Assembly (NCBI GenBank): GCA_017522105.1
Contig: JAFXAA010000013.1
Span: 161,804 to 225,803, forward strand
Length of the DNA stretch: 64,000 nt
Direction of reading: 5' to 3'
Origin: Bacteroidales bacterium
GTDB lineage: Bacteria > Bacteroidota > Bacteroidia > Bacteroidales > P3
Part shown: piece after piece, positions 41,922-51,600 of the stretch
Numbering within the stretch: the first letter of the stretch is position 1
Layout: every line of letters begins with the position of its first letter
Translations under genes and position numbers: made by a program
Notes under the pieces: model-generated
Told to the model about the DNA's origin: nothing
Seen by the model: the letters and a program-made list of their open reading frames with translations, nothing else
The model's database searches: none

Positions 41922-42410
41922 TGTTGATAACCTTTTCAGCCTGCAAAGTTACAAATAAAACATAAGTCTTTCATCCTCACCGCATGCAAATTATCAACAC
42001 ATTTTCAATACTTCATCCCTACTTTCTGATTGTCAACTGCAAACACCACTTTACAACATCCATTGTCAATCCCTGTGTTCAAAACCATCCTCCTTGCTGT
42101 TGAAAAAAACACTTATGTTGATATCACACTTTTTTTCAATACACATGTCAACAAAATTAACTTTCGCTAACTGCTTTTTTTCATTTTCCACTTTTGCATG
42201 TTTGCTCATAAATCAACACATTGTTTACATTTCGTCGACTCCTTTCATACTTAAACATTTAAACTGTTTATTTCAGTGTTAATTGGTGTTGAGCCAATAT
42301 TTGTATCATGCAATGGTTAGCCACTTATCAACAGAATTAACAGACATAAAAAAAGAAAAAAATTTATTCTTATCCTTATTTTTATTATTATTGTAATACA
42401 AGAGGTTACA
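41922..42410. other. AT-rich intergenic region with DnaA-box-like sites (candidate oriC)
   Basis: TTATCAACA occurs three times without mismatch (41922-41930 on the minus strand, 41991-41999 and 42325-42333 on the plus strand), with near matches ATATCAACA (42116-42124, minus strand), ATGTCAACA (42145-42153) and AAATCAACA (42210-42218). A run of almost pure A/T lies at about 42345-42400 and could unwind. Genes on the left run leftward, genes on the right rightward, as at an origin. dnaA is not here. The gap holds no gene. Confidence 0.4.
41942..41951 (-). promoter_or_regulatory. -7 box of the rpiB-deoC operon
   Basis: TAACTTTGCA on the minus strand, 34 bp upstream of the rpiB start. Confidence 0.55.
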
Positions 42411-42453
42411 GAAGTATATTTCGTCAAAGTCTTTGTGGGGCTGGATTAACACT

Positions 42454-42552
42454 GAGTCCCTACGGAGCCCCTACGGAGTCCCTACGGCCGTTCTTCAGTG
42501 GAAGACCGAAACACAGCCGTAGGGACCCCGTGGGGGCTCCGTACCGGATGCG
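42454..42552. repeat. 11-nt modular repeat, locus 2 (hairpin)
   Basis: Modules GAGTCCCTACG, GAGCCCCTACG and GCCGTTCTTCA are followed by a complementary right side. A 24-bp stem with two mismatches forms between 42464-42487 and 42517-42540. The right end carries the shared tail CCGTACCGGATGCG seen in variant form at 29.5 kb. Confidence 0.8.
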
Positions 42553-42635
42553 TTTATATTCCCTGTCAAGTCTTCTTTAGTGCATTTTTTTATTCATGAA
42601 TAATTGCAGTGTGCCCTCATGTCGCTTTTTTTTCC

Positions 42636-42645
42636 TATCTTTGCA
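42636..42645 (+). promoter_or_regulatory. -7 box of nadA
   Basis: TATCTTTGCA, 26 bp upstream of ATG 42671. A TATCTTTG box inside the longer open frame argues against an upstream start. Confidence 0.6.
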
Positions 42646-42670
42646 CTTCAAATCAAAGGATATACACGCT

Positions 42671-43618
42671 ATGACCAACGAGCAATTAAAGCAGGAAATA
42701 CTGCGATTGAAAAAAGAGAAGAATGCCGTCATCCTCGGCCACTACTATCAGCGCCACGAGATACAAGAGCTGTCCGACTTTGTGGGCGACAGCCTGGCCC
42801 TGGCACAGGAAGCACAGCGCACAGAGGCGGAAATAATAGTGTTCTGTGGAGTCCATTTCATGGCAGAGACGGCCAAAATCCTCAACCCACAGCGCAAAGT
42901 GCTGCTGCCCGACATGAAGGCTTCATGCTCGCTGGCCGAAAGCTGCAAGGCTGACGACTTTGCAAAGTTCAAGGCCGAGCACCCCGACCACATGGTCATC
43001 TCCTACGTCAACTGCTCGGCGGAGATCAAAGCCCTCAGCGACCTTATCTGCACCTCCGGCAATGCCGAGAAACTCGTCCGTTCCCTCCCCGAGGACCAGA
43101 AGATTATCTTCGCCCCCGACCGCAACCTCGGCGGCTACATCAACCAGGTCACCGGCCGCCAGATGGTGCTTTGGAACGGCGTGTGCACCGTGCACGACGC
43201 CATGCAGGCTGAAGCTGTGCTGCAGCTCAAGGCCGAGCATCCCGACGCACCCGTCATTGCGCACCCGGAGTGCAACCCCGCACTCCTCAAGGTGGCCGAC
43301 TTCATCGGCTCAACCAAGGCTATGCTCAACTACATCAAAGCCAGCGAGGCCAAGCAGTTCATCGTGGCCACGGAGACGGGCATCCTCTATGAGATGCAGC
43401 GCGAAAACCCCGACAAGGAGTTCATCACCCTGCGCGACAACAAGCATTGCGCCTGCGACGACTGCGCCTACATGAAGCTCAACACCCTCGACAAGCTCTA
43501 CCGCTGCCTTCGCGACGAGCAGCCGGAGATACTGATGGACGCCGATATGATAGAACGTGCCAAGCGCCCCATCGTCCGCATGCTCGACCTCAGCCGCCAG
43601 CTGGGCATCATCAAGTAG
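42671..43618 (+). CDS. nadA: Quinolinate synthase A
   Basis: 315 residues. 4Fe-4S enzyme making quinolinate from iminoaspartate and dihydroxyacetone phosphate in NAD synthesis. Motifs: AVILGHYYQRHEIQELSDFV, FCGVHFMAETAKILNPQR, MKASCSLAESC, YVNCSAEIKALSDLICTSGN, and CACDDCAYMKLNTLDKLYR with clustered Cys. nadB and nadC are not in the window. It leads a plus-strand series with DUF3267, YbaK-like and pseudouridine synthase genes. Confidence 0.95.
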   Translation: MTNEQLKQEILRLKKEKNAVILGHYYQRHEIQELSDFVGDSLALAQEAQRTEAEIIVFCGVHFMAETAKILNPQRKVLLPDMKASCSLAESCKADDFAKFKAEHPDHMVISYVNCSAEIKALSDLICTSGNAEKLVRSLPEDQKIIFAPDRNLGGYINQVTGRQMVLWNGVCTVHDAMQAEAVLQLKAEHPDAPVIAHPECNPALLKVADFIGSTKAMLNYIKASEAKQFIVATETGILYEMQRENPDKEFITLRDNKHCACDDCAYMKLNTLDKLYRCLRDEQPEILMDADMIERAKRPIVRMLDLSRQLGIIK

Positions 43619-43625
43619 GGTCACA

Positions 43626-44198
43626 ATGAGCAGGAAAAGAGAGGAAGCCTTGCCGCAGATAGAGGGCTACGAGCCCGTGCAGCGCACCATCAGCATGCTG
43701 GCCGCCAACATCTGGGCCGTGGTGCTGATGGTGGTGGCCGGTGGAGCAGGGTGGTGGCTCACCAAATGGATCCAGCCCGACGCAGCCCTCGCAGTTTTCG
43801 ACATGCTGTGGCTCGGAGTGATGCTTGTGGTGGGCATAGTGGTACACGAGTTGATCCACGGGCTCACCTGGATTGCCTTGACCAAAGGGCGCTTCAGCCA
43901 CCTCTCTTTCGGCACCATGCAGGGTGCTGTCTACTGTCATGTCGACGTGCCGATGACCAAGCGGAACTACATCATAATGGCCCTGATGCCAGGTCTGCTG
44001 ACGGGCATGGTGCCCTGGCTGGCTGGCATCGCTGCCGGCAGTCTGCTGTGGATGCTGATTGGTGCCATAATGATAGGCGGCGCCATGGGTGACATTATGA
44101 TCGTCCGGGCCATCCGCGAGGAGACGCCCGATACAATGATTTACGACCATCCCAACCTGGTTGGTTGCTATGTCTACCGTAAAATAGATATTCAATGA
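43626..44198 (+). CDS. DUF3267 membrane metalloprotease-like protein
   Basis: 190 residues with four or five membrane helices and the zinc motif HELIHG in GIVVHELIHGLTWIALTK, characteristic of DUF3267 proteins related to site-2-type membrane peptidases. MQGAVYCHVDVPMTKRNYII and ALMPGLLTGMVPW are further family landmarks. Target protein unknown. Start ATG 43626, 7 bp after the nadA stop; the stop overlaps the next gene (ATGA). Confidence 0.83.
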   Translation: MSRKREEALPQIEGYEPVQRTISMLAANIWAVVLMVVAGGAGWWLTKWIQPDAALAVFDMLWLGVMLVVGIVVHELIHGLTWIALTKGRFSHLSFGTMQGAVYCHVDVPMTKRNYIIMALMPGLLTGMVPWLAGIAAGSLLWMLIGAIMIGGAMGDIMIVRAIREETPDTMIYDHPNLVGCYVYRKIDIQ

Positions 44199-44698
44199 TT
44201 GGACAACCACAGGTATATGAGGCCCTGCAGCGCATGGGCATAGCCTTCGACTACTACGAGCACCCCGAGGCGCCGACCATCGAGATTGCCGCCCAGTTCT
44301 ACCGCGGCGAGGGCACGACGCTCTGCAAAAACCTCTTCTTCCGCAATCATAAGGGCAACCGCCATTACCTGGTCATTATGGACAGCCGCTTCCCCATGGA
44401 TATCCACGATATGGAGCACCGCCTGCACCAGGGCAAACTCTCCTTCGCCAGCCCCGAGCGCATGATGCGCTACCTCGGTGTGCGCCCTGGCAGTGTGTCG
44501 CTCTTCACGCTTGTCAACGACCAGAACCACGAGGTGACACTCTTCGTCGACCGGCAGTTGCTCAGTGCCGAGAAGGTGAGCTTCCATCCCAACGACAACC
44601 GTGCCTCGTTGGTGATAACCCGCGACGACATGTTGAAGTTCATCCATGCCATTGGCAACCCCTACGAGATAGTTGATTTATACGACCCGAATTGTTGA
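44195..44698 (+). CDS. YbaK/ProX-type aminoacyl-tRNA editing protein
   Basis: 167 residues of the YbaK-like deacylase fold: FDYYEHPEAPTIEIAAQFYR at the start, GTTLCKNLFFRNHKGNRHYL with the conserved Lys that binds the tRNA end, RLHQGKLSFASPERMMRYLG and GSVSLFTLVNDQNHEVTLFV. Such proteins free mischarged Ala, Cys or Pro from tRNA-Pro and related tRNAs. Which of these it edits cannot be told here. ATGA overlap with the DUF3267 gene. Confidence 0.87.
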   Translation: MIGQPQVYEALQRMGIAFDYYEHPEAPTIEIAAQFYRGEGTTLCKNLFFRNHKGNRHYLVIMDSRFPMDIHDMEHRLHQGKLSFASPERMMRYLGVRPGSVSLFTLVNDQNHEVTLFVDRQLLSAEKVSFHPNDNRASLVITRDDMLKFIHAIGNPYEIVDLYDPNC

Positions 44699-44731
44699 TA
44701 ACCTACGAAAAACAACGTTTCACGTGAAACA

Positions 44732-45601
44732 ATGAAGAAACAGGAATACACTGTAGGCGAGCCGCAGGAACTGCTCGCTTTTCTTATGGCTCAAATGCCG
44801 GACACAAGCCGCAGCCGTGTCAAAGAGCTGCTGGCGCACAATGTTTATGTTGACGGTCGCCGCACGTCGCAGTTCAACTTCCCTTTGCAGAAAGGCATGA
44901 AGGTGACAATAGAAAAGGCGTCGTTCAAAGACCGCCTGCGCCCGCGCGACCTCGACATCGTCTTCGAGGACCAGCACCTGCTGGTGGTCAACAAGCATGA
45001 GGGCCTCCTCAGCTACAGCAAGAACCCCGCTGACAAGACCGTCATCACGGTGCTCAACCAGTACCTCGACGCCACGCACCAGCGTTGCCACGCCCACATA
45101 GTGCACCGCCTCGACCGCGACACCAGCGGCCTCATGGTGGTCAGCAAGAGCAAGGAGGTGTCGCAGCGCTTCGAGGAGGACTGGAAGGGCATGGTCTTCG
45201 ACCGCCGCTACGTGGCCGTGGCCTGGGGCCACATAGAGCCGCCAAAAGGGGAGATACGCTCGTGGCTCACCGACGGCGAGTACTGTGTGCTCTCGTCGCC
45301 CACCGACAACGGTGGCAAGCTGGCCGTGACGCACTACGAGGTGCGCCAGACATCGCGCCGCTACAGCCTCGTGGACCTCAAGCTCGACACGGGGCGCCGC
45401 AACCAGATACGCGTGCACCTGCGCGAGCTGAAACACCCGGTGGTGCACGACCCCATGTACGGCTACAAGGACGACCTCTCGCCCGTCGCGCGGCTCTGCC
45501 TGCACGCCTACCGCCTGTGCTTCACGCACCCCGTCACGGGCAAGCGCATGAAGTACGAGACCCCGGTGCCTTCGGCGTTCATGAAGCTCATGGAGCTATA
45601 G
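44732..45601 (+). CDS. RluA/RluD-type pseudouridine synthase
   Basis: 289 residues. An S4-like RNA-binding region (about 12-65, SRVKELLAHNVYVDGRRTSQ) precedes the catalytic domain with HRLDRDTSGLMVVSK, which holds the catalytic Asp, and LVDLKLDTGRRNQIRVHLRE. Converts uridine to pseudouridine in 23S rRNA or tRNA. The exact target is not decidable. It follows the YbaK-type gene by 33 bp. Confidence 0.92.
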   Translation: MKKQEYTVGEPQELLAFLMAQMPDTSRSRVKELLAHNVYVDGRRTSQFNFPLQKGMKVTIEKASFKDRLRPRDLDIVFEDQHLLVVNKHEGLLSYSKNPADKTVITVLNQYLDATHQRCHAHIVHRLDRDTSGLMVVSKSKEVSQRFEEDWKGMVFDRRYVAVAWGHIEPPKGEIRSWLTDGEYCVLSSPTDNGGKLAVTHYEVRQTSRRYSLVDLKLDTGRRNQIRVHLRELKHPVVHDPMYGYKDDLSPVARLCLHAYRLCFTHPVTGKRMKYETPVPSAFMKLMEL

Positions 45602-45619
45602 GCAGAGGCTTACAAAAAG

Positions 45620-45659
45620 CGAACAAAAAGAGAGGGCCGCCCAAACGGGCGGCCCTCTC
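45620..45659 (-). terminator. Terminator of the giant secreted protein gene
   Basis: A 13-bp GC-rich perfect stem (arms 45630-45642 and 45647-45659, AGAGGGCCGCC type) is followed on the minus strand by CTTTTTGTTCGCTTTTT. It lies right after the stop of the giant gene. Confidence 0.85.
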
Positions 45660-45682
45660 GGCGTTTATGCCGTTGTGTGGTG

Positions 45683-48600
45683 TTACTTCACAACCAGCTT
45701 GCGGACTGCGGTGGCCTGCTCGCCGACGATGCGGACGAAGTAGGTGCCCTTGGCCAGCGTGCTGACGTCGAAGGTGGCGGTGCCGTCAGCGGTGCGCTGC
45801 GTCATCACAGTGCGGCCGTTGAGGTCTATCACAGTGGCTTCCTTCATGCCCGTGGCGCTCACCGTGAAGGTGCTCGTGGCGGGGTTCGGGAAGAGGCTCA
45901 CGTTGCTCACCTCGGCCTCGTCGATGCCCACGCCGTCATAGCGGAAGGTGCCCACGAGGGTGATGTCGGCGGTGACAGTGAAGGTGTAGGGGTTGTCGTG
46001 GCTCACGGTGTCGCCCGTGGCGTCAACCCAGCCGGTGAAGACGTGGTTGTTTGCCGGGGTGGCCGTGGCGGTCACGCTGGTGCCGGCCTCCACGCTGCCG
46101 CTGGGCGTGCAGCTGGCGGTGCCCATGGTGGCATCGGCGCTGCTGACGCTGACGGTGTACTGCGGTACCGGCACGTTCTGGTTGAGGCTCACTGTGATGT
46201 CGTCAATCCACCACCAGTAGTTGGTGTTGTTGTTCACCTGCTCGATGGCGATGCGTGCGCCGGCGGGAGCACCAGCGAAGGTGGCGCTGTCTAAGGTCAT
46301 GTTGGTGTAGTTGCCAGAGGTGCACTCAAAGCGTGCAGTCTGCACAAATGTTGTGCTGTCTGTCGGGTCGGTGATGTAACCAACACGGATTGCACCGGGG
46401 CTGTTGCTGGTGCCGCTGTAGTCATTGCTGTTCTCAGCGCGCAGGTATAGGGTCATCTTCATGTTAGCAATGTCGGTCTCGAAGGGAGGCAGGATGGCCA
46501 CCAGCGGGGTTGGGGCATAGCCGCTGAAGCGCAAGGTATACGAACCTGTCACAGGATGCAAAGCGGTCACGTAGCAGTATCCATTCGAGGTGTAGGTTGT
46601 CTCACCATGCGGGTGGATGAACGACCAGCAGGATAATGCCGCAGCGGTGTCGCGAACGTTGCTGCCGTAGGTCTCAAAGCTTTCGAACCAGGGCAGGCTG
46701 CTGTATGTAATGTCGCCGCACAGGGTGCGGAAGGTCGTGCTGCGGGTGTTGGTCAGCGTGCCGTCGGGGCAGATGGCTGCCACGGTGACAGTGTAAGAGC
46801 TGGAGGCACTCAGACCGGTGATAGTGTAGGTGTTGGTGGTGATGTCCACGCTGTCGCTATCACCCCACCAGAGGCGGTAGTTGTTTATTTCGGCGGGGTC
46901 GTTGACGGTGACAACGGCCGAGTTGAGGGTGACACTGCTCACCGACACGCTGCCCGGGCGCGGGCAGACGCTGATAGTCGAGAGGGTGATGTCGTCAACG
47001 TAGATTGAGTAGTTGGTGGTCGTGTTGACGCAGTAGGCGCGGAGTGCCACGAAGTGGCCGATGCCGGTGTAGCCGTTGAGATCCACATCAACCTCTTCCC
47101 ATGTGCTGGTGGCCGACGGTGTGAAGGCCTGGATGGGGGTGAAGGTGTTTGCGTTGTTCGGGTCGGTCATCACACCCACCTCTATCTGTGCGTAGCTGTT
47201 GCTGCGGTACATCCAGAAGCGCAGGTTGAGGTTGGCCACGGTGTCGTAGCCGGGCAGCACGAGGTAGTTGGCACGGTTTACGCCGTAGGGGTAGAAGTAC
47301 ATACTGTTGCCAGTGGTGCCGTGGTAATAGCTGCTGGAGGGGTAGGGGTAGTAAGAGGTACCGCTGAGGCTGAACTTGTTCCAGCAGTTGTCGATGGTAC
47401 CAGTGGTGCCGGTGGTATAGCTGTCGAAGGTCTCCACCAAAGGCAGGTCGGCTCTGGTGAGCAGGGCGCAGTTGGCGGTAGTGAACGACATGGTACGCTC
47501 GCGGGTGGCCTCGTTGGTGCAGTTGCTGCTGACGCCGACGGTGTAGGTGGTGGCGTTGGTGAGGCCGGTGAAGGTGTAGAAGGTGTCGGTGACGGTGACG
47601 GGGCTGCCGATGGCGGCGCCGGTGGCGTCGTAGAGGGTCACGTTGTAGGAACCCGCCAAGGTGGCGTCGACCCAGGAGATGGTGGCCTCGTTGTTAGTGA
47701 TGTTGACGGCCTCCACCACAGAGGGACGGCGGCAGTCGGCCAGGACGTCCACGGTGATGTCGTCGATATAGGGGTAGATATAGTTGGCAGAGGTGCCGTA
47801 GACCACGAAGGTGATGCGGCCGCCGTTGCCGGTGTAAGCGCTGAGGTCGGCATCAAACTCCTCCCAGGCGTTCTGCGTGGCGGAGATGGTAGCCAGACGA
47901 GTGAAGGTGCTCGTGTCGGCGGTGGCGCTGTCGCTCACACCAACGGCTACGCGCACCGTGCTGGCATAGCTGCTGCTGTTGGGGTTGAGGAAGAAGGACA
48001 CGCCGAGGGTGTTGAGGTCAGCCTCGAACTCCGGCAGGTAGAACACCGAGTAGTACTGCGAGCTGCTGCCCTGGTAGCAGTAGTTGTACATGTACTTGGT
48101 GCCGCTGTGTGCGCTGCCGCTGCGGACGTAGGGGTAGCTGTCGGTGTATGTGTAGGAACCGCTCGTGTAGAAGTGACTCCAGCAGGGGTGGAAGCCGGCG
48201 TTGCCGGTGCCCCAGCCCTCGAAGTTTTCGCTCCACGGCAGGGTGGCTATCGGGGCGCACTCCGTAAAGAATGTCGTGTTGACGAAGGCTGTGGGGTTGC
48301 CGTCCGAGCAGACAGCGGCCACATTGATGTCGTAGTAGGTGCCGGGCTGCAGGTCGGTGAGCGAGATAATCGTGTCGCTGATGTTAGTCACAGTGTCGCT
48401 GTTGGTGCCATCGGTAAGGATGTACATGTAGCTGCCAACGATGGTGCTGTCGCTGATGGTGACATCGGCCGTGGTGCTGGTGATGTTGCTCACCGTCACG
48501 CCCTGCGGACGAGCGCAGATGGGAGCTATGTGCACGTCGATGTCGTCAATCCACCACCAGTAGTTGTTATTGCCGTTGACCTGCTGGATGGCTATGCGGG

Positions 48601-51600
48601 CTCCTTCGGGAGCACCGGCAAAGGTCACATTCTCCTGCGTATAGGTGGTGTGGTCGGCTCCGTTGAGGAGGGCGGTCAGCACGAAGGTGCTGCTGTCGGT
48701 GACGTCGGTGACGTAGCCGATGCGGAGCACACCGGCTGTGGTGCCGTTCTCTGCCAGAGCCCAGAATGACAACTCAAGGGTGCTGATGTCGTCCGCGAAG
48801 GGGGGCAGGATGGCCATCAGCGGGGTGGTGGCGTAGCCGTTGAAGCGCAGCGAGTTGCTGCCGCCGTGCACGCGAGCGGCATCGTTTATCACGTAAAACT
48901 TGCTGCTGCTGCCTTTGACGGTGTTCCAGCAGTTGAGGTCGGCCTGGATGTCGGTAGTGGCGGTGTAGCCCTCGAAGCCCTCGGTCCAGGGCAACACGGT
49001 GATAAAGGCGCAGTCGGTGCGGAAGCTGGCGACGGCGGCATCAGTCATGCTCCCGTCGGCACAGATGGTACGCACGCTGACAGTGTAGTCCGTTCCGGGG
49101 GTCAGGGTGTCGAAGGTGTAGGTGTTATCGAACAGCTCCACGCTGTCGGTGGTGCCTATGTAGAGCATGTAGTGGCCGGTGTTGTTGGCGTCGGCGATAG
49201 TGATGGTGGCGTTAGCGGAGTCAATGTCGGTGACTGTTACCGATGACGGAGCCACGCAGCTGGGCAGCTCGTCAACCACCATGTTGTCAATATATACTGT
49301 GCCACTTGTGTGGCGCAGGGCTATGAGACCCTCGGTCTGGCCGGCGAACGTGGCCTCGTAGTGCTGCCATACGCTGTAGGTTGTCGGTGCGAAGGAGGTT
49401 ACGGGCACAAATGTCGTGGCATCGTTGGGGTTGGTGATAATGCCAACCTCAACAGTGTTGCCACTGCCACTGACATACAGGTCAAAGGAGAGCATCAGCT
49501 GGTCGGGCGTGTCCTGGAACGGGGGCAGCACCATGACGGGCTTGATGGTGTTGGAGGTATAGCTGTACACGCAGTTGCCGCCGTTGGGGCTGTAGGTGCT
49601 GCTGTTGTTGTAGTAGGGGTAGTTGGAGCCGTAGCGGTCGAGGATGGTCCAGCAATCGGGAGCCATGCGGTTGCTTTCGTCGCTGCTGGTGTTGCCGGTG
49701 TAGCTGTTGAAGTTCTCCGTCCAGGGCAGGCTGTCGTGCTCTATGCCCTCGCAGAGGGTCTTGAAGGTCATCTCAAAGGGATAGGTGGTGTTGCCGTCGT
49801 CGCATACGCTGACCATGCTGACGCTGTACAGCGTGTTGGGCGTCAGGTTGTTGAGCGAGAGGATCGTGTCTGTCACATCCTCGCTGACGGTGTCGTTGCC
49901 GCTGACGATGGTGACCGTATAGTTGTCCACATGGTTGCTGTCGAGGATTATGATGTCGGCCTCGGTGGCGCCAATGTTCTCCGCACGGATACCTTGTGCA
50001 CGGGCGCAGGAGGGGGCGAGGGAGACGTAGATGTCATCGATGAACCAGTACCAGTTGCTGCTTGCTGTGTTGTGGCGGAACGCTATGCGCGAGCCTTCGG
50101 GGGCGTCGGCCGGGAAGGTGACTATCATCTGGCGGTAGGCTCCGTTGAACTCGCTGTAGCTGTAGGTCTCCAGGGCCACAAAGCTGCTGCGGTCTGTGGC
50201 ATTGGTGACGTAGCCCACAGAGAGGCTTCCGGGGCTCGAGCCCGTGCCCTCGGGGCGTGTCCAGAACGCCAGCTGCAGGTTGCCTATCTCTTCCTCGAAT
50301 CCAGGCATAACCACGACAGCCTGCGAGGTGTTCGAGTTGGGGTAGAACTTCAGGCTGTAGCCCTGGGTGCCGAGCTCGTAGTTGTGGCTGTAGCTGCTGG
50401 ACTGGTTGATGAATTGCATGTAGTCGCCGCTGACGGAGGGCAGGAACTCCCAGCAGGGTATCATGCCGCCGGGCATGCTGCCGCTGGAGGTGTAGTAGCT
50501 GCTGTAGCTGTCGAAGTCCTCTGTCCAGGGCAGCTGCTGTATCGGGGCGCAGGCAGTGCGGTAGGGGGGGCTCACGCGCGGCGCCGTGGTGCTGCCGTCG
50601 CTGCACAGCGTATAGACCGTGAAGGTATACACCGTGTAGGGCTGCAGGCCGCTGATGGTGTACACGGTGTCGGTCGCCGTCTCGGTCACGGTGTCTGTGG
50701 CGCTGGAGGCTACGATGACATAGTTGCCCTCCGTGCTCGGGTCGTCGATGTGTATGTCGGCGGTGTAGGCCGTCACGTTGTTCACCGTGAAGCCCTCGAT
50801 GCGCTCGCAGGTGGGAGCCATGTGCACGTTGATGTCGTCGATGTAGGTTGTGCGGGTGCCGGCCGAGGCATTGAGGTTGCGGAAGGCTATGAAGCCCGTG
50901 GTGTGGCCGGGGAAGTGTATCACAAAGTCTTCCCAGGTGCCTGTAGCGCTCGGGGCGCAGGTGTCAACGGGCACAAAGGTCGAGGTGTCGTTGGGGTTGC
51001 TCATCACGCCCACTTCCACGCCGTAGCCCGAAGTGGCCACGCGCACCGAGAAGCTCAGCTCCAGGTTCTCCAGGTCTTCCTCGAAGGCAGGCATGGATAT
51101 GTGCGTCATCTTCGAACTGGAGGTGTAGATGTACAAGCTGTTGGAGCCGCTGTTGTGCTGGCTGGTGCTGACGTAGGGGTAGTAGGTGCCGTAGCGGTCG
51201 ATGACCGTCCAGCAGTCGGGGTTGAAGACGGTGGTGGCGCTGCTGGAAGTGCCGCCGGTGTAGCTGTCGAAGTTCTCCATGAAGGGCAGGTCCTCGGTGG
51301 CGTAGGGCAGGCAGGGTGTGTGGAATCTGGTGACCACGGGCGAGGTCTCGTTGCCGTCGTCGCACAGGGCCACCACTGTCACCGTGTACTGCGCGTTGGG
51401 CTGCAGGTCTTCAAGGGTGTATATGGTGTCGCTGGCCGTCACGCTGAAGGTGCTGTCGCCGCTGACGTCTATGCGGTAGTTGTTCACCTGGTTGCTGTCG
51501 TGGATGACAACGTCGACGGTCGTGCTGGTGAGGTTGGCGACGCTGACGCCCTGGGCGCGTTCGCAGTTCGGGGCCAGCATGACGGTGATGTCGTCAATGT

